Of a stretch of 18,963 bases of DNA, positions 6,752-12,962 are shown in pieces; position 1 is the stretch's first letter, and each line of letters starts with the position of its first letter. Origin of the DNA: JASFQI01 sp050115555 (GTDB lineage Bacteria; Desulfobacterota; DSM-4660; Desulfatiglandales; HGW-15); NCBI GenBank assembly GCA_050115555.1, contig JASFQI010000059.1:1-18963 (forward strand), given 5' to 3'. The translations under genes were made by a program, and so were the position numbers. The notes beneath the pieces were generated by a model that had not been told where the DNA came from, made no database searches, and saw only the letters and a list, made by a program, of their open reading frames with translations.

Positions 6752-9700
6752 CTATCCCGGAAGGACATCGCTCCCGAGCAACGCCGACGTCATGCCCCTG
6801 ACCCGCTCGAGCCGCTCCCGAAGGATTTCACCGAACCGCCCAGCCTCTGCCTCCTGCCCGAAATGCAGTTGCCTGCCCAAAGCGAGCATTGCACCGGGTG
6901 CGTTTGGGACCACGTGAGTCTGGCGGTCCTCCAGAAGTTGAAGGGCGTGCTCCACACGCCTCAGGTAGAGGTAGTCTTCTCTGAGCTCTGCCGCCCTGTT
7001 GGATGTGAGGATTCCCTGCTCTTCCAGTGCCCCCAGGGCGGCCAGCGTGTTCCCCTCGAGAAGGGAAGGAAACTCCGGGGCGTGAATCAGCTGCAAGGCC
7101 TGGACCGCGAACTCCACGTCTCGAATACCGCCCTTCCCATTCTTCACGTCCAGGCCATCGCCGTGGCGTTTCCTGGAGTGCTCCACCGCCTCGGCACGCA
7201 ATCGTGAAACCGACGCCAACACCTCCTTTCGGCTTCGGGGTGTGAGCAGGAGCTCTCGAAGGTCCTCCAGAAACCGGTACCCCAGGCGAAGGTTTCCCGC
7301 CACAGGACGCATCTTTATGGCGGCCTGGATTTCCCAAAGCGAGGCCTTTTGGCGGTAATAGTCGAGGAGTGCGACATAGGAGGGGACCAGTTCGCCGGCC
7401 CGGCCAAAGGGTCTCAAGCGCAGATCCACCCTGAAGGCATAGCCTTCCTCGGTGTGCCTGGAAAGGTCCTTTCGGACTCCTTCCATGGCCCGCGCCGCCG
7501 CTTCTCTGACCATCGAGGCACCGGACGGATCCCCGGTTTCCACCATGCCCATAAGATCGATGTCCGAGCTATAGTTCAGCTCCCTACCCCCGAGCTTCCC
7601 GAAGGCAAGGATACAAAACCGTTCTCTTACATCATCGTGGGCCACCGGTAGACGCCCCTGCCCTTCCAATCGCAGCCAAGTACGCTCGAGCGCCGCTTGC
7701 ACGAACGCCTCGGCCACCGCGGAAAGCTCCTCGAGGACCCTCTGCGTGGGAATCTTGAGGCAGATGTCCCGCGTACCGATGCGCAGGATTTCACGCCGCC
7801 TCTGGCGACGCAGCCGGTTCAGCCACATCCGGTGATCGCCGGAGGTCTCCTTCCTCAGCTCCGCCTCGATGTCGGCCCGCTCCCTGTTTCCGTGAAGGAC
7901 TTCCGGCAGGAGCACCCAATCCAGGAATCCCGGGTGACGCACCAGGGTGTCCGCCAGGAACTGGCTTGACGAAAACAGGGTCAGCAGGATCTCCAGGCGC
8001 ATGGGTTGGGCCAAGGCATTCTGGTAGTGCATCTCAGAGCTGGGCAGGACGCGCGTGTAGCGCTCCCAGTTATTGATGGCCCGGTCCGGGTCCGGGCAGT
8101 GCAGGAGCATGTCAAAGGCCAGCACCGAGAGCCGTGTGAACGTCTCGCGGCAAAACCCCTTTCCGGCCAGGGTCTTCAGGTTCACATAGGCGCGATCCGG
8201 CTCGAGAAACCCGGCGTCGGAAAGCACCCGCCTTTGGGTTTCCAGGGAGAGCCCTTCGGACAGCACCAGGTCCGCCACCGTGCACGTGGCCGGACCCGGG
8301 AGTGCGGATCGTCCGAAATGCCGCTCGACAAAGGCACGAACACCTGCCGTGTGGGTCTCGACATCCAGCCGAAGTCGCTGGGCTGCGGTCAGCCCACCCT
8401 TGCGCCGGTATCCCATCCGCCGCGCCAGGTGTGCGTACTCGTCCGACCGAACGTCCGGCAGCAGCAGATCCCGCGCAGACCCTCGAAGCATACGCATGCC
8501 GTTGATCAGCTGTCGCAGAAAATCGTAGGCCGCCCGAAGGCCGTCCACCTCCGAGGGCGAGAGCACCTGAGCATCCACCAGGACGTCCAGGGCCTCGTGC
8601 AGCAAAGGGGTCATGAGACCGGCATGAGAGCGGCCGTGCATCACCTGTAAGGCTTGAACGCCGTACTCCAGGTCCACCAGACCGCCCGGGCTGAACTTGG
8701 CGTTCATCCCGTCTTGATGGGCCCTGTCCTGGAACTGCTTCTCCCGCACATCGTGGAGTTGCTCCAGGTCGATATGCGACGGCGTGTAGACCATCTCGTT
8801 TCGCAGCCGCTCGAGCCTCGCCCCGAGTTCCGCGTCCCCTGCGATCGCGCGCATGCGCACCAGAGCCAGCCGCTCTACAGCGTGGGCCGGGCCGTTTGGG
8901 GCATAATACCGGCAAAAGCTTTCCTGGCTGCTTCCCAGGGGGCCGGCGCTTCCGTAAGGCCGAAGCCGAAGGTCCACACGAAAGATCCCTTCCTGCTTGG
9001 CCTCGATGAGACGCGCAATCTCCCGGACGAGCCGCGAGAAGAAATCCGCATTGGTGATGGAACGTGCTCCCGACGTCTTTCCGTTGTCCGCGTACACGAG
9101 CAGGATCTCGATGTCCGAGGCATACCCCAGCGCGGCACCCCCCAGCTTTCCCAATCCGAGCAGGGCAAAGCCCGTCTCCATGCCGGCCACGGAAAGAGGC
9201 CGGCCGTACCGTCGAGTCAACCTCTCGAATGCAATCCCGCCGGCTGCCCTAAGGACCGCTTCGGCAAGACCCGTGAGCCGTTCGGAAAGCCCCCTGAAAT
9301 CCACCTCAGGGTTCAGAATGTGGTCCAGGTCGATACGGAAGATCTCGCGGTCCTTGAACGCGTTCAGTGCCCTTGCCTTGGCCTCGTCGTCCGGCACCCC
9401 TTCGATGGCCTCGGTGAGCCGCTGCTCCAGGGTCTCGGCTGGCTCACTGAACCGTCTCCCCCTCACGCGGGAGCGGAGCATGGGAAGGAGGCTCTCGTAC
9501 TGGAGCCGAACGAAATCTTCCCAGAGGAAATCGCTCGCCCCAAGAAGCCGGGCCAAGTCCTGAAGGGTGTGCGAATCGGCCAGCATGTCCTGCCAGCGTC
9601 CCTCCATTGGCATGTGGAGGATCTCGTCCAGCAGGACCTCGAACCGGTCGAGCGCGGCCAGGGGGTCAGGTGCGTTGGGAAGGAAGTAGGTGAACTGCTT

Positions 9701-10669
9701 GGTCAGGAGCACGGACAGCTTGATCCGGTCCAGGCTGTCTTTGTCCGTAACCGGCCGACCCGAGGCGTCCACAAGATCGAGGGTGTCCTCCACGCGACCG
9801 GAAATGGTCCGGATCTTCACCCGCTCGATGGAGACACGGTTGAGGGAAAGGGCCTGGCTGAGGGCGTGCAGAAAGGCCGGCGTGTCTTGAGAGACGATTC
9901 GAAGCCTTGTGACATCTCCGGGTTGCGCAACGCTGATCTGCACGGGGTAGAGGACAGGGGGGGTATCCTCTTGGATGCGGGAAAGGCGGCTCCCGACCAT
10001 CTCGCTCACGCGCCGCCTGGCCTCTCGCCTGGTGCGGTCCTCCCCTGTCTCCAGGAGACGGACGATTGCGGGAATCCGCTCCTGCAAATGCTCCTTCCAC
10101 GCGCGAAAGGAGAGGTGTGTGTCCAGGGTACCGCTGAAGTGATCGACAATACGCCTTCGAGCCGGGGCTGTTCCTTCGGGGCGGTTGTGCCGGTTTGTGG
10201 GGGTGCGTTTCGTTTCCGCGCGCCCGTAAGTGAATACCTCGCCCGAGAGGATGTGAAAGCCGAGCCCTGCCAGGATGCCTGTGATGAGGCTGAAGACCGC
10301 CAGGTAATCAAACGCCAGAACGGTTACAGAAACCGTCCCGTCCCTCTGTTCCACAACCGTGATCTCGGCAGGACGCTCGGAGTTCAAGCGAAAGAGCGCG
10401 AGGACATGCTCCGCAAGCTCCTTTTCCGAAAAGCGACGGAAATACTCCTCCGTGAGCCGCGAGGCGTGCTCCTCGATAAACGCCTCGTCCACCTCCGGGC
10501 AGGCCCGGCTCAGGTGATCGATGTGCGCCTGTGCAGATGCTGGTTTCAAGAGCTTTTCTTCGGAATCGATATCGCTATCGGGATCGAAATCGATTTCCTC
10601 CTCTTTTCCGATTTCGATAGCGATCCCGATTTCGATTTGGATGATCTCAAGGGCCTGTATCTGTACCAT
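6752..10669 (-). CDS. glnE: Glutamine synthetase adenylyltransferase GlnE with N-terminal tandem ACT-like domains
   Basis: GlnE adds AMP to, and removes it from, the regulatory tyrosine of GSI-beta. The C-terminal adenylyltransferase domain is intact: FGKLGGRELNYSSDIDLM (1023-1040) with the D1036-x-D1038 metal pair, and GGIRDVEFAVQALQL further on. The N-terminal adenylyl-removase domain is recognisable (GLGKLGG 505-511; GGLVDLEYGVQALQ 662-675), but its metal pair reads D519-I-E521. The protein is 1305 residues against about 950 for Escherichia coli GlnE. The extra 5' part holds an ACT-like segment at 104-150, a helical stretch, and a clearer ACT segment at 254-325 (TRLRIVSQDTPAFLHALSQAL, then DLVDASGRPV). 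These resemble the ACT pair at the C-terminus of GlnD. The first ~40 residues are low-complexity and encoded by a CGATNN repeat; ATG 10669 lacks a ribosome-binding site, so the true start may be a nearby TTG or other codon. Confidence 0.92.
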   Translation of the reverse strand: MVQIQALEIIQIEIGIAIEIGKEEEIDFDPDSDIDSEEKLLKPASAQAHIDHLSRACPEVDEAFIEEHASRLTEEYFRRFSEKELAEHVLALFRLNSERPAEITVVEQRDGTVSVTVLAFDYLAVFSLITGILAGLGFHILSGEVFTYGRAETKRTPTNRHNRPEGTAPARRRIVDHFSGTLDTHLSFRAWKEHLQERIPAIVRLLETGEDRTRREARRRVSEMVGSRLSRIQEDTPPVLYPVQISVAQPGDVTRLRIVSQDTPAFLHALSQALSLNRVSIERVKIRTISGRVEDTLDLVDASGRPVTDKDSLDRIKLSVLLTKQFTYFLPNAPDPLAALDRFEVLLDEILHMPMEGRWQDMLADSHTLQDLARLLGASDFLWEDFVRLQYESLLPMLRSRVRGRRFSEPAETLEQRLTEAIEGVPDDEAKARALNAFKDREIFRIDLDHILNPEVDFRGLSERLTGLAEAVLRAAGGIAFERLTRRYGRPLSVAGMETGFALLGLGKLGGAALGYASDIEILLVYADNGKTSGARSITNADFFSRLVREIARLIEAKQEGIFRVDLRLRPYGSAGPLGSSQESFCRYYAPNGPAHAVERLALVRMRAIAGDAELGARLERLRNEMVYTPSHIDLEQLHDVREKQFQDRAHQDGMNAKFSPGGLVDLEYGVQALQVMHGRSHAGLMTPLLHEALDVLVDAQVLSPSEVDGLRAAYDFLRQLINGMRMLRGSARDLLLPDVRSDEYAHLARRMGYRRKGGLTAAQRLRLDVETHTAGVRAFVERHFGRSALPGPATCTVADLVLSEGLSLETQRRVLSDAGFLEPDRAYVNLKTLAGKGFCRETFTRLSVLAFDMLLHCPDPDRAINNWERYTRVLPSSEMHYQNALAQPMRLEILLTLFSSSQFLADTLVRHPGFLDWVLLPEVLHGNRERADIEAELRKETSGDHRMWLNRLRRQRRREILRIGTRDICLKIPTQRVLEELSAVAEAFVQAALERTWLRLEGQGRLPVAHDDVRERFCILAFGKLGGRELNYSSDIDLMGMVETGDPSGASMVREAAARAMEGVRKDLSRHTEEGYAFRVDLRLRPFGRAGELVPSYVALLDYYRQKASLWEIQAAIKMRPVAGNLRLGYRFLEDLRELLLTPRSRKEVLASVSRLRAEAVEHSRKRHGDGLDVKNGKGGIRDVEFAVQALQLIHAPEFPSLLEGNTLAALGALEEQGILTSNRAAELREDYLYLRRVEHALQLLEDRQTHVVPNAPGAMLALGRQLHFGQEAEAGRFGEILRERLERVRGMTSALLGSDVLPG
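10564..10638. repeat. CGATNN hexanucleotide repeat overlapping the annotated glnE start
   Basis: Two blocks of CGAT-phased hexamers (10564-10597 and 10608-10638; units such as CGATTT, CGATAG, CGATCC) are separated by a pyrimidine-rich spacer and are partly inverted relative to each other. On the coding strand they give alternating IEIG-AIEIG and IDFDPDSDID. This composition is unlike the rest of glnE and like the intergenic repeats of this genome, so the block is probably an intergenic element that is either read into the protein or lies upstream of the true start. Confidence 0.7.
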
Positions 10670-10739
10670 CGCATTTCTGATTGAAAACCACTCTACTCCC
10701 TTTCCCGGCCCTCGTCACTTCCCTTATGAGAAAGACTCA

Positions 10740-10775
10740 AGCGGCCCGGAGGGGTGCAATACTCTCCGGGCCGCT
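10740..10775 (-). terminator. Probable terminator after the GSI-beta gene
   Basis: A perfect 12-bp GC-rich stem (arms 10740-10751 and 10764-10775, AGCGGCCCGGAG and its complement) encloses a 12-base loop. It lies 23 bp beyond the GSI-beta stop codon. Pairing extends about 4 bp further with one mismatch. On the minus strand the stem is followed by TGAGTCTTTCTC, a poor but T-containing tail. It probably ends the GSI-beta transcript or limits read-through into glnE. Confidence 0.65.
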
Positions 10776-10797
10776 CGAGACGAATCAGTACACATCA

Positions 10798-12231
10798 TCA
10801 TATATCATAATACAGCGCGAACTCCCACGGATGCGGCCGCAGATCGATCGCCTGGACCTCGTTTACCATCTTGTAGTCAATCCAGGTTTCAATCACGTCC
10901 GAGGTGAAGACATCCCCGCGAAGGAGGTAGTCGTGGTCCTTGTCCAGGGCCTCCAGCGCTTCCCGCAGGGAACCCGGCGTAGTGGGCACCTTAGCCAGTT
11001 CCTCGGGCGGCAGATCGTAAATGTCCTTGTCCAGGGGCTCCCCCGGATCGATCTTGTTCTGGATTCCGTCCATGGCCGCCATGAGCATGGCGGAGAACGC
11101 CAGGTACGGATTGCAGCTCGGATCCGGGCAGCGGAACTCGATGCGCTTGGCCTTGGCCGAGGTGGAATAGAGAGGGATTCGAACCGCCGCACTCCGGTTC
11201 CGGCGGGAGTAGGCGAGGTTCACCGGCGCTTCGAATCCGGGTACGAGTCGCTTGTAGCTGTTGGTGGTGGGGCTTGTAAACGCCAGAAGCGAGGAGGCGT
11301 GCTTGAGGATGCCGCCGATAGCGTACATGGCCGTTTCCGAAAGCCCGGCGTACCCGTCCCCGGCGAACAGGTTCTCTTTGCCCTTCCAAAAGGACATGTG
11401 GACGTGCATGCCGGTGCCGTTGTCGTTGAAGAGCGGCTTGGGCATAAACGTCACGGTCTTGCCGTACTTGCGGGCCGTGTTCTTGATCACGTATTTGTAC
11501 TTGAGCAGGTTGTCCGCCATCTCCACGAGCGGGGCGAAGCGCATGTCGATCTCGGCCTGGCCGCCTGTGGCCACCTCGTGGTGCTGGCATTCGATGAGCA
11601 CGCCGATCTTCTCCAGGGTGAGCATCATCTCGCTTCTCAGGTCCTGCATGCTGTCGGCCGGAGGCACTGGAAAGTAGCCCTCCTTGTACCGTGGCTTGTA
11701 GCCGAGGTTCGGTGACTCCTCTCGGCCGCTGTTCCAACGACCCTCTACGCTGTCTATGTGGTAGTAACCCTCGTGTGCGTTCTGGTCGAAACGGATGTCG
11801 TCGAAAACGAAAAACTCGGCCTCCGGCCCGAAAAACGCCGTGTCCGCAAGGCCGGTGCTCTCGAGATAGCTTGCCGCCTTGCGCGCAATGTTTCGGGGGT
11901 CCCTCGTGTAATCCTCCCCGGTGACCGGGTCGCAGATATTGCAGTTCATCACGAGCGTTTTCGCCGCAAAAAATGGGTCCACAAACGCCGTCTCCGGTAC
12001 CGGCTTCACGAGCATGTCCGACTCGTTGATCGCCTGCCAACCGCGAATGCTCGATCCGTCAAACCCCAGGCCGTCTTCGAATGTGTCCTCCTCCAGCTCC
12101 CGTGCCGGGATGGAGAAGTGCTGCCATAGCCCGGGAAAGTCCATGAAACGGAGGTCCACGACCTCGATGTCCAAATCTTTGATCCCCTTCAGCACCTCTT
12201 TTGCCGAATGGAATTTTTTTAACGCGTCCAT
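10798..12231 (-). CDS. glnA: Glutamine synthetase type I, GSI-beta (adenylylatable)
   Basis: A 477-residue cytosolic glutamine synthetase with all GSI blocks: GLGFDGSSIRGWQAINESDM (54-73), FGPEAEFFVFDD, HHEVATGGQAEID, NGTGMHVHMSFW, RLVPGFEAPVNLAYSRRNRSAAVRIP and IEFRCPDPSCNPYLAF. DKDIYDLPPEE supplies the adenylylation tyrosine, Tyr405, and the residue aligned with the GSI-alpha feedback arginine is Ala67. Both are GSI-beta characters, so control should be by covalent AMP addition. GlnE lies immediately downstream, an obvious modifying enzyme. ATG 12231 has a good ribosome-binding site (GGGAGGAAAATC). Transcription is expected from the sigma-54 promoter at 12383-12398, with a leader of about 140 nt that begins with a GC-rich hairpin (12344-12364). 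A stem-loop follows the stop codon. Confidence 0.97.
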   Translation of the reverse strand: MDALKKFHSAKEVLKGIKDLDIEVVDLRFMDFPGLWQHFSIPARELEEDTFEDGLGFDGSSIRGWQAINESDMLVKPVPETAFVDPFFAAKTLVMNCNICDPVTGEDYTRDPRNIARKAASYLESTGLADTAFFGPEAEFFVFDDIRFDQNAHEGYYHIDSVEGRWNSGREESPNLGYKPRYKEGYFPVPPADSMQDLRSEMMLTLEKIGVLIECQHHEVATGGQAEIDMRFAPLVEMADNLLKYKYVIKNTARKYGKTVTFMPKPLFNDNGTGMHVHMSFWKGKENLFAGDGYAGLSETAMYAIGGILKHASSLLAFTSPTTNSYKRLVPGFEAPVNLAYSRRNRSAAVRIPLYSTSAKAKRIEFRCPDPSCNPYLAFSAMLMAAMDGIQNKIDPGEPLDKDIYDLPPEELAKVPTTPGSLREALEALDKDHDYLLRGDVFTSDVIETWIDYKMVNEVQAIDLRPHPWEFALYYDI

Positions 12232-12343
12232 GATTTTCCTCCCTTTGTCCGTATGGTGGGTTTTGAGGTTTCGTCCCTCGCTCCAAAGGCCTGCAGCTTC
12301 ACGGGCGATCGAAACGAGGCATTCTATGCATCCCGGGTATCCT

Positions 12344-12364
12344 CCCCGGCTTGAAGCCGCGGGG
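12344..12364 (-). other. GC-rich hairpin at the predicted 5' end of the GSI-beta mRNA
   Basis: CCCCGGC pairs with GCC-(GC)-GGGG around a TTGAA loop: 7 bp with a 2-base bulge. It falls just inside the predicted sigma-54 transcript start (about 12372). It may protect the 5' end; no riboswitch family is recognised. Confidence 0.35.
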
Positions 12365-12382
12365 TTCTGTTTTCAAGTCCTG

Positions 12383-12398
12383 AGCAACGCCCGTGCCA
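12383..12398 (-). promoter_or_regulatory. Sigma-54 (RpoN) promoter of the GSI-beta gene
   Basis: On the minus strand: TGGCAC-GGGCG-TTGCT, the full -24/-12 consensus with 5-bp spacer. The two flanking blocks are identical to those of the GSI-alpha promoter while the spacer differs. Predicted transcript start is about 12372. Confidence 0.88.
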
Positions 12399-12472
12399 TA
12401 ACGGTTAACTTACTGATTATACTTGGGCTCAGGAACCATCAATCGTGCAAAAGGAGGCCCAAACCCGGAATG

Positions 12473-12525
12473 TTTCCTACAATCCTGAATGTCTTTTGCC
12501 CACATAAGAACAATTTTGTAGGAAA
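12473..12525. promoter_or_regulatory. Candidate enhancer-binding-protein sites for the GSI-beta promoter
   Basis: A perfect 10-bp inverted repeat, TTTCCTACAA (12473-12482) and TTGTAGGAAA (12516-12525), with 33 bp between the arms and 43 bp centre to centre, about four helical turns. It starts 75 bp upstream of the -24 element. The same words at the same offsets precede the GSI-alpha promoter. This fits a pair of half-sites for a bacterial enhancer-binding protein. The half-site does not match the NtrC consensus. Confidence 0.55.
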
Positions 12526-12962
12526 TCCCACAGCGACCCGGCCTTCCCACGAATGCAGCGGACTGCTGTGTCGGAAGAGGTTGAGAAAGCCGCTTCGGCC
12601 CCCGTCTCCCTGGCCGGAGTGCCGATTGATGGAGTCGCAAAATGCAGGAAACAGGAGATTTGCCCCTGGCGATTCCAGGGCTTTGCAACGTAGCCAACGG
12701 CGGGCGAGCGGGTTTTTACGAGGCCGTCAAAATTCGCGTGCGAAACAGGCTCGACACACCCCTCGGCCCGGGAATTGCATTGGGATACGCCTGGCGCACA
12801 CCCTGCCGGCGAAGAAAGGCATTGATCCCCAAGGAGGAATCGGATAGGAATCTTCGCTGAAATCGGAGGGGAAAGGAATCGGGAATGCTACTTTTTCGGA
12901 TTCCTCGCCCCGGGAAGTGCCCTGCTCAAGTAAATCGCATGCTTTGACGCCACAGGCCGTAC
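12526..12962. other. Gene-free divergent region before aspS-gatC
   Basis: Beyond the enhancer-like sites of GSI-beta I see no convincing gene, tRNA, T-box or strong sigma-70 promoter here. A 72-codon open frame (12642-12860) has no family signature. An in-frame stop at 12945-12947 limits the aspS start to the ATG at 12963 or the one at 12978. The plus-strand promoter of the gat operon must lie in this region but cannot be placed. Confidence 0.5.

Noticed and set aside
8654..10684. A 676-codon open frame on the plus strand.
   Set aside because: Antisense shadow of glnE, without recognisable motifs or ribosome-binding site.
12444..12462. GTGCAAAAGGAGGCCC as a possible NtrC site upstream of GSI-beta.
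   Set aside because: Only a half-site-like TGCA word; the dyad symmetry of the NtrC consensus is absent and nothing similar occurs at the GSI-alpha promoter.
12792..12807. A weak sigma-54-like sequence, TGGCGC-N5-CTGCC, on the plus strand upstream of aspS-gatC.
   Set aside because: Three consensus positions fail, including the -12 T and the -24 A; with this GC content it is likely chance. The gat operon promoter remains unlocated.
11921..12847. A 308-codon plus-strand open frame crossing the GSI-beta start and promoter region.
   Set aside because: It overlaps the conserved GSI-beta N-terminus in antisense, and its remaining part has no motif or ribosome-binding site.
12642..12860. A 72-codon open frame between the divergent GSI-beta and aspS genes.
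   Set aside because: No ribosome-binding site, no family resemblance, Arg/Pro-rich composition typical of random GC-rich frames.
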